NCBI GenBank assembly: GCA_028873515.1
Contig: JAGWIG010000019.1
Span: 1 to 41,903 of the forward strand
DNA: 41,903 bases
Direction: 5' to 3'
Source: Pseudomonadota bacterium
GTDB taxonomy: Bacteria; Pseudomonadota; Gammaproteobacteria; Burkholderiales; REEB80
In this document: one piece after another, positions 18,192 through 27,408 of the stretch
Numbering within the stretch: position 1 is the first letter of the stretch
Layout of the letters: each line of letters begins with the position of its first letter
Position numbers and translations under genes: made by a program
The notes under the pieces: generated by a model
The model's input: only the letters and a program-made list of their open reading frames with translations
Database searches by the model: none
What the model was told of the DNA's origin: nothing

Positions 18192-19195
18192 AGGTATTAC
18201 TGACTGGAGCAACCGGGTTTGTCGGGGCGGCAGTCCTGCGCCGCTTGCTGGCAGAAGGTATCGATGTCCGGATTCTGGTTCGCAAAGGAATGGTAGCCCC
18301 CATCCGGAAAGGGTTGCCCATTGAAGTCATGGCTGGTGAACTGCTGGATCCGGTTGACATGAAACAAGCCGTATCAGGGTGCAGGGCACTGTTTCATGTG
18401 GCTGCAGATTACCGTCTCTGGGTACCTGACCCACAGACCATGTATGCCATCAATGTTAAAGGAACCTTAACCCTTATGCAGGCTGCACTGGATGCCGGGT
18501 TGGAACGGATAGTCTATACCAGCAGTGTTGCCGTACTGGGTTTACGTCCCGATGGACAGGCTGCTGATGAAGAAACGCCATCTATGCTTGAAGATATGGT
18601 CGGTCATTACAAGCGCTCCAAGTTCATGGCTGAAGAAGAGATTCATCGTTTATGCCGGGAAGCGGGGCTACCAGCTATCATTGTTAACCCTTCCACTCCG
18701 ATTGGTCCGGGGGATTCCAAGCCAACCCCTACCGGTCGAATGGTGCGGGATGCGATTGCTGGAAAAATTCCTGCCTACGTGGATACTGGACTTAATATCG
18801 TTCATGTGGACGATGTCGCGCAGGGGCATTGGTTAGCTTTCAAACATGGAAAAATCGGGGAGCGCTATATCCTGGGTGGACAAAACCTGAGCCTTAAGTT
18901 TATCCTCACCCGTCTTGCACAGATTGCGGGTCGTTCCCCTCCCATGCTGTGCCTGCCAAGGTTTGTCCTGTATCCTCTGGCAGCTGGTGCGCAAGCGTGG
19001 ATCCATCTGCGTGGCAGAGGGGTACCCCGGGTCACCCTGGATGAGTTGCGCATGACAGCAAAGAAGATGTATTTTAGTTCCGCCAAAGCAGAGCGTGAGC
19101 TTGGCTATAACCATCGACCTGCAGAACACGCGTTTGTTGATGCCGTGCAATGGTTTCAGGAGAACCCTTGCCCAAGGGGTGTGACAGGGAAATGA
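18188..19195 (+). CDS. hpnA: Hopanoid-associated NAD(P)-dependent sugar epimerase/reductase HpnA
   Basis: A 335-residue extended short-chain dehydrogenase. The N-terminus MKVLLTGATGFVGAAVLRRL carries the G7-x-x-G10-x-x-G13 nucleotide motif, and the catalytic Tyr141-x3-Lys145 lies in GHYKRSKFMAEE. The NPSTPIGPGDSKPTPTGR segment is typical of HpnA. Family members accompany hopanoid genes but their reaction is not firmly established; a role in reducing ribosylhopane to bacteriohopanetetrol has been suggested. ATG 18188 overlaps the hpnG stop as ATGA, which sets the start rather than the longer frame from 18155. Confidence 0.93.
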   Translation: MKVLLTGATGFVGAAVLRRLLAEGIDVRILVRKGMVAPIRKGLPIEVMAGELLDPVDMKQAVSGCRALFHVAADYRLWVPDPQTMYAINVKGTLTLMQAALDAGLERIVYTSSVAVLGLRPDGQAADEETPSMLEDMVGHYKRSKFMAEEEIHRLCREAGLPAIIVNPSTPIGPGDSKPTPTGRMVRDAIAGKIPAYVDTGLNIVHVDDVAQGHWLAFKHGKIGERYILGGQNLSLKFILTRLAQIAGRSPPMLCLPRFVLYPLAAGAQAWIHLRGRGVPRVTLDELRMTAKKMYFSSAKAERELGYNHRPAEHAFVDAVQWFQENPCPRGVTGK

Positions 19196-20325
19196 ACATT
19201 CCGGTAGTAGTGTGGGTGCTATCCTTGTTAATCTGGCTATCCATACTTTACGAAATAGCGGTGATTGTTGCTTTTTATAGATGGCGACGAAATAGGGCTG
19301 CGCAGGCCACTATAACTTTGCCAGTTACCGTTCTTAAACCTTTGCATGGATTGGAAACGGAGCTTTACGAGAACCTGCGCAGTTTCTGTGTACAGGATTA
19401 TCCACAGTTCCAGATTGTTTTCGGGGCACAGGATGAAAGTGATCCGGCTATTGCGGTGGTGCGTCGTCTCCAGAAGGAGTTTCCTGAGGCTGATTTGAAA
19501 CTGGTGATAAATGGATATAGCATCGGCGTGAATCGCAAGGTGTGTAATCTGCATAATATGCTCATTAAAGCCCGTCATGACACCCTGGTGCTGAGTGATG
19601 CAGATGTCCGGGTCAGGCCAGACTACCTTCGCGTCGTGGTTGATCCTCTGCAGGATCCAGATGTAGGGGTAGTAACCTGCCCCTATCGCGGCTTGGCATG
19701 TTCAGGTATATGGTCCAGCCTGCTTGCACTGCAGATTAACGAGGGTTTTTTCCCTTCTGTTCTGGTGGCGAAGATATTTGGATCCTCGCTCTACTCCAGC
19801 GGTGTGACGCTTGCCCTTAGACGGCAGTCACTGGATGCCATGGGCGGCTTTCCCGTACTGGCAGATCGTCTGGCTGATGATTACTGGCTGGCAGCCCTTA
19901 TCCGGGCTCAAGGATTAAAAACGGTTCTTATTCCTTACCTTGTTGATACCGTGGTGAAGGAAGAAAGTTTTACGATTTTTTATCATCATGCACTACGCTG
20001 GTCCCGTACTATCCGTTCCGTGCAGCCACTCGGCCATGCTTTTTCTTTTCTGACCTATCCTGTTCCCCTTGTTTTGCTATTCATTTTCGCAGGCGGTAGC
20101 CCGGGATCGGCTTCCCTTTGGCTGGCCCTTGCCCTGCGTCTTATAGTCCACTATGATGTGTCAAACCTGATGCATCGCTCGAAAAATGGAAATGGAAGAC
20201 AGCTTTTTTGGGTGGCAGATTTTTTAGGGTTTGTCATCTGGCTGCATTCTTTTTGGGGAAGAAGGATTCGGTGGCAGCAGGAGAGTTTCTCCGTGCGTCC
20301 TGATGGACGGATGGTAAATAGATAA
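19192..20325 (+). CDS. hpnI: Hopanoid glycosyltransferase HpnI
   Basis: HpnI is a ceramide-glucosyltransferase-like GT2/GT21 enzyme that adds N-acetylglucosamine to bacteriohopanetetrol, as shown for the Burkholderia enzyme. The 377-residue protein has an N-terminal membrane span, TVLKPLHGLETELYENLRSF, the metal-binding Asp136-Ala-Asp138 (LVLSDADVRV), the catalytic LADDYWLAALI, and the HALRWSRTIR form of the (Q/R)xxRW motif, followed by two hydrophobic spans. ATG 19192 overlaps the hpnA stop as ATGA, which favours it over the longer frame from 19150. It works upstream of HpnK and HpnJ, both encoded next. Confidence 0.93.
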   Translation: MNIPVVVWVLSLLIWLSILYEIAVIVAFYRWRRNRAAQATITLPVTVLKPLHGLETELYENLRSFCVQDYPQFQIVFGAQDESDPAIAVVRRLQKEFPEADLKLVINGYSIGVNRKVCNLHNMLIKARHDTLVLSDADVRVRPDYLRVVVDPLQDPDVGVVTCPYRGLACSGIWSSLLALQINEGFFPSVLVAKIFGSSLYSSGVTLALRRQSLDAMGGFPVLADRLADDYWLAALIRAQGLKTVLIPYLVDTVVKEESFTIFYHHALRWSRTIRSVQPLGHAFSFLTYPVPLVLLFIFAGGSPGSASLWLALALRLIVHYDVSNLMHRSKNGNGRQLFWVADFLGFVIWLHSFWGRRIRWQQESFSVRPDGRMVNR

Positions 20326-20340
20326 CGGAGCTTTGCAATC

Positions 20341-21762
20341 ATGAAGACTCTATTTTTACAGGCACCTTCTTTCAATGGCTTTGATGGTGGCGCGGGTGCC
20401 CGTTATCAGGCGAAGCGGGAGATTCGCTCCTTCTGGTTTCCTACCTGGCTTGCCCAACCCGCAGCTTTGGTACCGGGTAGCCGGCTGGTGGATGCTCCTG
20501 CATCCGGGATCGATCTGGAGGAAACGTTACGTATTGCCCAAGGTTTTGATTTATGCGTTCTCCATACCAGCACCCCTTCCTTTTCTTCCGATATCCTTGT
20601 GGCTGAGGCCCTCAAGCAAACCTATCCCAGGATGATGATAGGTATGGTGGGTGCCAAGGTCGCTGTGGAACCGGAGTCATCACTTCAGGCTTCCAGTGCT
20701 ATCGATTTTGTTACCCGAGAAGAGTTTGATTTTACGTTGAAAGAGGTTGCAGAAGGGCGCCCACTGGCTGAGATTAATGGCCTGTGCTTTCGCGACCAGT
20801 CAGGAAGCATCGTTCATACGCCTTCCCGTGAACTTCTGGTAGACATGGACCAATTGCCCTTTGTTTCAGAAGTCTATAAACGGGATCTGCATGTGGAAGA
20901 TTATTTTATCGGCTACCTTAAACATCCCTATGTTTCTTTTTATACAGGCCGGGGATGCCACTCCCGCTGCACTTTCTGCTTATGGCCACAGACAGTGGGC
21001 GGGCACCTTTACCGCGTGCGATCTCCCGAACATGTGCTGGAAGAAGTACGCTATATCCAGAGAGCCTTCCCGCAAGTAAAAGAAATTTTTTTTGATGATG
21101 ATACCTTTACTGACAACCGTGCACGTGCAGAAGTTATTGCGCGCGGCCTCGGGGCGCTTGGTGTAACCTGGTCATGCAATGCGAAGGCAAATGTACCGTA
21201 CGAAACGCTCAAGATCATGAAGGAGAACGGTTTGCGTCTGCTTCTGGTTGGTTATGAATCAGGTAACCAGAAGATTCTTAATGCCATCAAAAAAGGCCTT
21301 AAGGTAGAACAGGCACGGGAATTTACCAAAAACTGCCATAAGCTGGGCATTACCATACATGGTACCTTTATACTCGGCCTGCCTGAAGAAACCCGGGAAA
21401 CTATCCTGGAGACCATCCGTTTTGCCAAGGAAATCAATCCGCATACCATACAGGTTTCTATCGCAGCCCCATACCCTGGAACTTATCTCTATAACCAGGC
21501 AAGGAAGGAAGGCTGGCTGAAGGAAGACCTGGAAAGTCAGTTAGTCAATGATCGTGGAATTCAGATTAGCCCCTTGAGCTACCCACATTTGAACCATACC
21601 GAAATCTTTGATTCTGTGGAAACATTCTATAAGCGTTTTTATTTTCGCGCGGGCAAGATTGCCGAAATCACTGGTGAAATGCTGCGTAGTACTCAGATGA
21701 TGAAGAGACGGTTACGGGAAGGAGTTGAATTCATGCGCTTTCTGCGTGAACGTCGTGGATGA
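20341..21762 (+). CDS. hpnJ: Radical SAM cyclitol-ether forming protein HpnJ
   Basis: HpnJ converts glucosaminyl-bacteriohopanetetrol to the cyclitol ether by a radical SAM ring contraction. The 473-residue protein has an N-terminal cobalamin-binding-like region (residues about 1-150; residues 73-103 resemble the B12 fold without a clear DxHxxG). The radical SAM cluster follows at Cys206-x3-Cys210-x2-Cys213 (CHSRCTFCLWPQ), then the EIFFDDDTFTDNR strand characteristic of this B12-radical SAM group and the LLLVGYESGNQKILNAIKKG segment. GGAG lies about 10 nt upstream of ATG 20341. It is followed by hpnK in the same unit. Confidence 0.93.
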   Translation: MKTLFLQAPSFNGFDGGAGARYQAKREIRSFWFPTWLAQPAALVPGSRLVDAPASGIDLEETLRIAQGFDLCVLHTSTPSFSSDILVAEALKQTYPRMMIGMVGAKVAVEPESSLQASSAIDFVTREEFDFTLKEVAEGRPLAEINGLCFRDQSGSIVHTPSRELLVDMDQLPFVSEVYKRDLHVEDYFIGYLKHPYVSFYTGRGCHSRCTFCLWPQTVGGHLYRVRSPEHVLEEVRYIQRAFPQVKEIFFDDDTFTDNRARAEVIARGLGALGVTWSCNAKANVPYETLKIMKENGLRLLLVGYESGNQKILNAIKKGLKVEQAREFTKNCHKLGITIHGTFILGLPEETRETILETIRFAKEINPHTIQVSIAAPYPGTYLYNQARKEGWLKEDLESQLVNDRGIQISPLSYPHLNHTEIFDSVETFYKRFYFRAGKIAEITGEMLRSTQMMKRRLREGVEFMRFLRERRG

Positions 21763-21816
21763 ACAGCGTGGTAACGGGTTTAGCCAGGCCAAATTAACCT
21801 GAGAGTATTACTTATA

Positions 21817-22680
21817 TTGAAGCGTTTCATTATCACTGCCGATGATTTTGGCCTGGATACGGCAGTCAATGATGCTGTAGAACAAGCATGCCAGGGCGGC
21901 ATCCTGAATACGGCAAGCCTGATGGTGGGGGCGCCCGCCGTTGATGATGCAGTAGCCAGGGCGAAACGGCTTCCCCAGTTACATGTTGGCCTGCATCTTA
22001 CCTTGGTTGACGGTTGTCCTGTATCAGCACCCGATGATGTGCCCGATCTGATAGAACCGGATGGAGAGTTTGGCACAGATCTTTTTTGTCGAGGTGTGCG
22101 TTTTTTTTTCCTACCCCGTGTTCGCAAACAGCTCGCAATGGAGATTCGTGCCCAGTATGAAGCTTTTCATGCAACGGGGCTTTTTCTTGATCATGTGAAT
22201 ACCCACAAACATCTCCATATGCATCCTACTGTTTTGACGCTGATTCTGGACATTGGCCAGGATTATGGTATCAGGGCCATGCGGCTACCTTATGAACCCT
22301 TGAGAATTTCACAGGGCCCATGGAAAGGGTTTGCATCGAAACTTGTTTGGTCCGTTTTTCTTGCTCCATGGCTTGCGCTGATGCGTTATCGTCTGCACCG
22401 TTGCGGTATTCGTCACAATGATTACCTGTTTGGCTTGGCGCACACTGGTTCGATGGACGAAGCAACACTGCTAGGATTACTGGACTGTCTGCCGGAGGGC
22501 ATAAGCGAACTTTATTTTCATCCGGCGACAATCCGTACGGTAGAACTGGAGCAACGCATGCCTTCATATCACCATGATAAGGAACTTGCAGCATTATTAA
22601 GCCCTGTTGCCAGAATGTATATGAACGATCCACAGTATCAAAGGATCAGCTTTAGCGATCTCAGAGAGGCGAAAGTTTGA
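21817..22680 (+). CDS. hpnK: YdjC/ChbG-like deacetylase HpnK
   Basis: HpnK removes the acetyl group from N-acetylglucosaminyl-bacteriohopanetetrol so that HpnJ can act. The 287-residue protein belongs to the YdjC/ChbG carbohydrate deacetylase family: the catalytic and metal-binding FIITADDFGLD (Asp9, Asp10) and the DHVNTHKHLHMHP cluster (Asp125, His126, His130, His132, His134, His136) are intact. Translation appears to start at TTG 21817, about 10 nt after a weak GAGAG ribosome site; no ATG fits the conserved N-terminus. The gene follows hpnJ by 54 nt. Confidence 0.9.
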   Translation: MKRFIITADDFGLDTAVNDAVEQACQGGILNTASLMVGAPAVDDAVARAKRLPQLHVGLHLTLVDGCPVSAPDDVPDLIEPDGEFGTDLFCRGVRFFFLPRVRKQLAMEIRAQYEAFHATGLFLDHVNTHKHLHMHPTVLTLILDIGQDYGIRAMRLPYEPLRISQGPWKGFASKLVWSVFLAPWLALMRYRLHRCGIRHNDYLFGLAHTGSMDEATLLGLLDCLPEGISELYFHPATIRTVELEQRMPSYHHDKELAALLSPVARMYMNDPQYQRISFSDLREAKV

Positions 22681-22711
22681 TCATTATCTTTGGTAACAGG
22701 GGTAGCGGTTC

Positions 22712-25372
22712 ATGAAACAGCTTATTTGGCTGGTAGAGGCCTGTTGCCGACATGCCCGTTCCGTGCTTGTTCTGACGCTTATCGTGACTTTTGCAGCCTT
22801 ATACTATACCACCACGCATTTCAGCATGGATACGGATACCAGTGGTATTCTTTCAGACAATCTTCCATTTCAGCGGCTTGAACATTCCTATCATCAGGCC
22901 TTTCCCCAGACCAGGGATACCCTTGTTGTGGTTATCAATGGAGATACCTCAGCTCTGACGGCACAGGCCTTAAAGCAGTTGGAAGTCTGGGTAAATAGCC
23001 ATCCTGATGAATTTACTGGATCTTATTCGCCTGGGAATGATGAGTTTTTTCATCGTAATGGCCTACTTTTTCTCGATCCTGATGCTTTGCAGAAACTGTC
23101 CTCCCGCATCATCATGGCTCAACCCCTTATTGCCAGGCTGGGTCTGGATCCGACACTACATGGCCTGTTTAACCTGCTGGATACTGCCATCCAGCAGGGG
23201 CAAGCCGGTGGGCAACAGATTATGGGGCTTACGAATCTCTTCAATCAACTGACCGAAACGGTACAGGCCCAGGAGCAAGGGCGCTTTCAGGATGTCCGTT
23301 GGGGAGCAATCATAGGGGGGGAAAGCGTATCTTCATCTTCACAGGATCGCCAGCAGTTCCTTATCCTTAATCCCAGGCTCAACCATCATTCCATGCAGCC
23401 GGCAGCGGGTCCCATTCATGATCTGCGTGTGGAAATCGGCCGTCTGCACCTGGATGCTGCACATGGGGTTCAGATAGGCCTTACAGGAGGAGCGCTGCTG
23501 GATTCCGAACAGATAGAAACAGTTTCAAAGGGAGCGGCGATGGCCTTGACCCTGACTCTTGGGTTTGAAGTGCTTTTGTTGCTTTTTGCCCTTCGATCGA
23601 TACGTCTGGTTATCAGTGTATTAGCCAGCCTTCTGTCAGGCATGATCCTGACTACAGCCCTGGCCCTGATCTTCATCGGACCCTTCAATTTACTCTCTAT
23701 CGCCTTTGCCATTCTGTTTATTGGGTTGGGTGTGGATCTCGGTATCCAGTTCTGCCTGCGCTACAAGGAAGAACTGCATAAAGGAGTAGCTTATCATTTG
23801 GCATTGAGGCGGGTAGCAGCGGGTCTTGGCGGGGCTCTAAGCCTGGCTACAGTTGCAGCTGCAATTAGTTTTTTTTCTTTCGTGCCGACAAAATATGCAG
23901 GCATGATTGATTTGGGTATGATTTCTGGTACAAGCATGTTTATTGCCCTGCTTGCCACGTTCACGATTTTACCTGCACTGTTGACTCTTTGGCCCCTGAA
24001 AGGCAGGCCCGCCCAGCAGGGGGTCATCCGGATGCATAGCAGTTTGCCAATTGAACGGCACCCCATTCACCTGTATGGCCGATGGATACTGGGCGTTTCA
24101 TTTATATTATGTCTTGCTGGCATTCCTCTCGCAGCCCACGTGCGTTTCGATTTTAATCCCCTGAATATGATAAGCCCTGATTCTGAAGGGGTCAGGGTTT
24201 TTCATCAGCTGCTGAGTGAGCGCAATACCACTCCCTATCGGATTGAAGCTGTTACCTCCAGCCTGTCTTCAGCAAAACAGATGGCTTCGAGGCTTGAGCG
24301 AATTCCGGAAGTGTCCCAGGCAATTACCTTGGCGAGTTTTGTTCCTGCCAGGCAACAGGAAAAGCTTGCTGTAATGCAAAACCTGCGACTTCTGGTCCCC
24401 CCCTTTTTTCTGGGGGCGCAGGCCAGTACCCCTGCTTCGGGCGCCGACCAGGCTTCTGCCATGATGCAGTTTGAATCCCGGTTGCGTGATCTTGTATCGG
24501 AAAAGGGAGTCGATCCTGAGCTGCGGCATAGCGCGACTTCATTAATGGTGGCACTACATCACTTTCAGGTTCGGTTCAAGGGTCGCCCTCAAAGTTTTAT
24601 TGAACTTCAGCGACGTATCATGGGTGGACTAAAAGTGGAATTGGAAAATCTGAATGCTGCCCTTAATGCGGGACCGGTGACATTAGCCAGTTTGCCTGAG
24701 TCATTGCGTAGCCGTTATATTTCTCCAGATGGGCAGGCACGTGTGGAAGTCTTTCCCAGGGAAAATATGGGCAGTGAGTCTGCGATGCGACGTTTTGTCA
24801 CTGCAGTGCAGGCAGTAGCGCCCGAGGCAGTAGGCACTCCCGTAATGCTGGTTGAAGGGGGCAAGGCGGTTGCAGATGCTTTTCATGAAGCGACCGTCAT
24901 CGCATTGGCCTTGATTGTTTGCCTGTTGTTAGTGGCACTGCGTCGAGGGATTGATGTGGTTCTCGTTATGGTGCCTTTGTTGCTGGCAAGCGTTTATACT
25001 GTGGCAGCAATGGTACTGTTGGGATGGCCTTTCAATCTCGGCAATATTATTGTTTTACCACTTCTCATTGGTCTGGGTGTTGCCTTTGCAATTTACCTTG
25101 TGGCCCGTTGGCGCCAGGGCGTAACTATTGCGCATCTCCTGCAGACCAGTACCCCTGTTGCGATATTTTTTAGCGGGGTTACTACCTTAAGCTCCTTTGG
25201 CAGCATGGCCATTTCTTCGGATCCGGGTATGGCAAGCCTTGGTAAAACCTTGACTTTGGCACTGTTGATGATTTTGCTCTGTGTTCTGATTGTGTTGCCG
25301 GCATTGCTGATGTTATTCACTCCTTCTCCAAAAGAAGAAATACATGACACTGAAAAACATAATCAGGTCTAA
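22712..25372 (+). CDS. hpnN: Hopanoid transporter HpnN, RND/MMPL superfamily
   Basis: HpnN is an inner-membrane RND-type transporter needed to move hopanoids to the outer membrane in Rhodopseudomonas. The 886-residue protein has two copies of the RND half: a first span (SVLVLTLIVTFAALYYTT), a large periplasmic loop (about residues 40-265), five spans including LLSIAFAILFIGLGVDLGIQFCLRYKEE, a second span near residue 460, a second large loop, and a final five-span block ending VLIVLPALLMLFT. Length and topology match family TIGR03480-type proteins. It is followed by hpnL, which overlaps its end by 29 nt. Confidence 0.93.
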   Translation: MKQLIWLVEACCRHARSVLVLTLIVTFAALYYTTTHFSMDTDTSGILSDNLPFQRLEHSYHQAFPQTRDTLVVVINGDTSALTAQALKQLEVWVNSHPDEFTGSYSPGNDEFFHRNGLLFLDPDALQKLSSRIIMAQPLIARLGLDPTLHGLFNLLDTAIQQGQAGGQQIMGLTNLFNQLTETVQAQEQGRFQDVRWGAIIGGESVSSSSQDRQQFLILNPRLNHHSMQPAAGPIHDLRVEIGRLHLDAAHGVQIGLTGGALLDSEQIETVSKGAAMALTLTLGFEVLLLLFALRSIRLVISVLASLLSGMILTTALALIFIGPFNLLSIAFAILFIGLGVDLGIQFCLRYKEELHKGVAYHLALRRVAAGLGGALSLATVAAAISFFSFVPTKYAGMIDLGMISGTSMFIALLATFTILPALLTLWPLKGRPAQQGVIRMHSSLPIERHPIHLYGRWILGVSFILCLAGIPLAAHVRFDFNPLNMISPDSEGVRVFHQLLSERNTTPYRIEAVTSSLSSAKQMASRLERIPEVSQAITLASFVPARQQEKLAVMQNLRLLVPPFFLGAQASTPASGADQASAMMQFESRLRDLVSEKGVDPELRHSATSLMVALHHFQVRFKGRPQSFIELQRRIMGGLKVELENLNAALNAGPVTLASLPESLRSRYISPDGQARVEVFPRENMGSESAMRRFVTAVQAVAPEAVGTPVMLVEGGKAVADAFHEATVIALALIVCLLLVALRRGIDVVLVMVPLLLASVYTVAAMVLLGWPFNLGNIIVLPLLIGLGVAFAIYLVARWRQGVTIAHLLQTSTPVAIFFSGVTTLSSFGSMAISSDPGMASLGKTLTLALLMILLCVLIVLPALLMLFTPSPKEEIHDTEKHNQV

Positions 25373-26402
25373 GTTTTTTTCGCATATTGGGGTGTATTTT
25401 GCCGGTTTGATCGGTATGGTCTTCATCATCATCCTGGTGCTTCATGAAGGCGCAGGAGGGGTAATGGGCTGTCTGGAAGTTGCCGGTTGGGGGCTGCTCT
25501 GGCTGGTTCCATTCCATTTGTTGCCTATTGGCCTCGATGCAACCGGCTGGCACAGGCTCCTGCGTGATGAACGCCGTGCTACGTTGCCATTTCTGGTCTG
25601 GATCGCAGGGATTCGGGAATCCATTAATGGCTTGCTTCCTGTTGCCAGGATCGGGGGTGAACTGGCTGGAATTCGTTTACTGTTTCGACGTGGCATTCCA
25701 GGTGATATTGCCGGAGCAAGCATAATGGTGGAAGTCACTCTTAACTTGGTGAGTCAATTCATGTTTGCGTTGATGGGTCTTGGGATTATGGTTCATTACG
25801 TGGGTAAAAGCTCCATAATCATTCCCATGTTGCTGGGGTGTCTAATTGCTTTCCCAGGCCTGGTAATTTTTATTTTATTGCAACGCCAATGGGGATTTTT
25901 TCAGCTTCTGAAACGTTTGATAAAGGCGGTTCTGGGTAATCAGAATCCGCTCAAGGGTTTTGTCGATCCTGCTTGTCTGGACGATAGAATCCACGACATG
26001 TATCGATGTCATTCGAGTCTGGGTATTACCTTGTTCTGGCAAATGGCCGGATTGTTCATGGGGGCCGCAGAAGTATGGCTTACTTTTTATCTGCTGGGTG
26101 AACCCATAAAACCATGGATGGCCATGTTGCTGGAAAGCCTGGGCCAGGTTCTACGTAGCGCTTCATTTGTCATGCCTGCCGGTCTCGGTATTCAGGAAGG
26201 TGGATTTGTCTTTTTAGGATCAGCGATTGGTATTGGACCTAACATAGCGTTGGCGTTTTCTTTTGCACGCCGGTTTCGAGAACTGGCATTTGGAATCCCT
26301 TTCCTATTGTCGTGGCAAAGCGCTGAGGGCCATCATTTGCATCGTAACTGGCGGAACAGCTCAAAGAAAATTGGTTCACCCAGCAAAAAAGAAGGGGCGT
26401 GA
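25344..26402 (+). CDS. hpnL: Hopanoid-associated membrane protein HpnL (LPG synthase/flippase-like)
   Basis: A 352-residue integral membrane protein of the lysylphosphatidylglycerol-synthase transmembrane (UPF0104-like) family. It has about seven hydrophobic segments and the family landmarks GIRESINGLLPVARIGGELAG and SASFVMPAGLGIQEGGFVFL. HpnL proteins accompany hopanoid clusters and are thought to act in lipid movement or assembly; the exact role is not settled. The start overlaps the hpnN coding end by 29 nt, implying translational coupling. It ends the recognisable hopanoid unit. The C-terminal tail is rich in Lys and Ser. Confidence 0.88.
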   Translation: MTLKNIIRSKFFSHIGVYFAGLIGMVFIIILVLHEGAGGVMGCLEVAGWGLLWLVPFHLLPIGLDATGWHRLLRDERRATLPFLVWIAGIRESINGLLPVARIGGELAGIRLLFRRGIPGDIAGASIMVEVTLNLVSQFMFALMGLGIMVHYVGKSSIIIPMLLGCLIAFPGLVIFILLQRQWGFFQLLKRLIKAVLGNQNPLKGFVDPACLDDRIHDMYRCHSSLGITLFWQMAGLFMGAAEVWLTFYLLGEPIKPWMAMLLESLGQVLRSASFVMPAGLGIQEGGFVFLGSAIGIGPNIALAFSFARRFRELAFGIPFLLSWQSAEGHHLHRNWRNSSKKIGSPSKKEGA

Positions 26403-26783
26403 ATACGCTGCGCATTTTATCCAATATCTTGTACACAACCCACTCTGGGCAGGAGGAAACCTGTTGGGCAATATAGCGGCCGACAATGATTTCAAGGGCC
26501 GTTCTGCTGCCAAGGGCTACTGGGTAGGTTTTTTTCACATTAAATCATGTTCGTTCCTATCTGCCCCTGCATTTTTCTTAGATCGCATTTAAATCGCTCC
26601 TCCCCAACAATCTCATTTAAGACATAAATATCTAAAGGGAGAGTGTATGGGGCTTCCTGCGTTGATTAAAGCGTATTCCGTCTGCTTGATGTTTCAGCTG
26701 GAACTGAGCGGGCATGCTTTTCTGAATGTTATGGTAAGGTAAGCCATTATCTGAATTTCCAACCAGACGATCGGGAAACCAGA
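26403..26783 (+). other. Region downstream of hpnL with one small-ORF candidate
   Basis: About 380 bases without a substantial gene. A T-run near 26528-26535 could end the hpnL transcript but has no strong stem. A micro-ORF with an excellent ribosome site begins at 26647 and is listed separately. The sequence marks the transition from the conserved hopanoid block to the accessory region. Confidence 0.4.
26647..26742 (+). CDS. Candidate 31-residue micro-ORF
   Basis: ATG 26647 is preceded by AAAGGGAGAG, a near-ideal ribosome site, and the frame runs 31 codons to TAA. The peptide starts MGLPALIKAYSVCLMF and contains one short hydrophobic stretch. No family is recognised. Candidate roles are a leader peptide for the membrane-protein ORF 41 nt downstream or the remnant of a larger gene. 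The call rests only on the ribosome site. Confidence 0.3.
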   Translation: MGLPALIKAYSVCLMFQLELSGHAFLNVMVR

Positions 26784-27125
26784 TTGAGTCCCAGACAAAT
26801 ATTCGTACTTATCGGTTCCGTCGCCACCATGATAGGAGTGTTTACCGTGCTGGTGACGGCTCCTTTCATGGGCAGCGTGAATGCCTTTGATAACGGAAGA
26901 AGTATAGGTTCCGTGATTTTTATTTTGGGAGTGGTTTCACTGGTGTTATTACTGGCCAGGAAATATATCGGACTCTGGTTGGCCGGAGTGAGGGTCTTGG
27001 TGATTACCCTTTACCTGTTCGTTGAGGAGCAGTTACATATTTCCTGCCTCACGGAACAGATTGTCAGGAATATGGATGGAAGCTTTTTCCAGGAGCTGGC
27101 TAACATGGCCGCGAACTCTATTTAG
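26784..27125 (+). CDS. Small hypothetical membrane protein
   Basis: A 113-residue frame starting with TTG. It has two to three hydrophobic segments: residues about 5-29 (IFVLIGSVATMIGVFTVLVTA), 40-58 (IGSVIFILGVVSLVLLLA) and 62-81 around LWLAGVRVLVITLYLFV. A polar, acidic C-terminus follows. Natural amino-acid composition and alternating hydrophobic blocks suggest a real inner-membrane protein, but no family is recognised and the ribosome site is weak. The true start could be internal. Confidence 0.5.
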   Translation: MSPRQIFVLIGSVATMIGVFTVLVTAPFMGSVNAFDNGRSIGSVIFILGVVSLVLLLARKYIGLWLAGVRVLVITLYLFVEEQLHISCLTEQIVRNMDGSFFQELANMAANSI

Positions 27126-27372
27126 TTGGACTGGGATTGGACTGTGTTGCTAGCGGGATGTTTATTTATTCTGGCGTTTTTGTGGCACTTTCTATGACCA
27201 TAAATGACAATAGCCACTAATTACATGCTGTTTGCAACCCATTGAAATTTAATATTTTTTATGTTTTCAAGGGGTTAAAAATAAAACAAACTGGCGGAGG
27301 CTGAGGGATTCAGCCTTTTAACCTATAATTTATATATTTATCAATATGTTATAAACTAACAACAGATGAAGA

Positions 27373-27408
27373 TTGGCACACCAAATTGGCACACCAAATT
27401 GGCACACC
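27373..27408. repeat. Three tandem 13-bp repeats TTGGCACACCAAA
   Basis: TTGGCACACC occurs at 27373-27382, 27386-27395 and 27399-27408 with an exact 13-bp period and AAA spacers. The array abuts the left end of the long direct repeat. A single related copy (TTGGCACGC, from 34349) occurs at the corresponding position of the right repeat. It may be an operator or recombinase-binding array; no function is proven. Confidence 0.7.

Noticed and set aside
27373-27408. CRISPR array
   Set aside because: Units are only 13 bp with 3-bp spacers of identical sequence; it is a simple tandem repeat and no cas gene is present.
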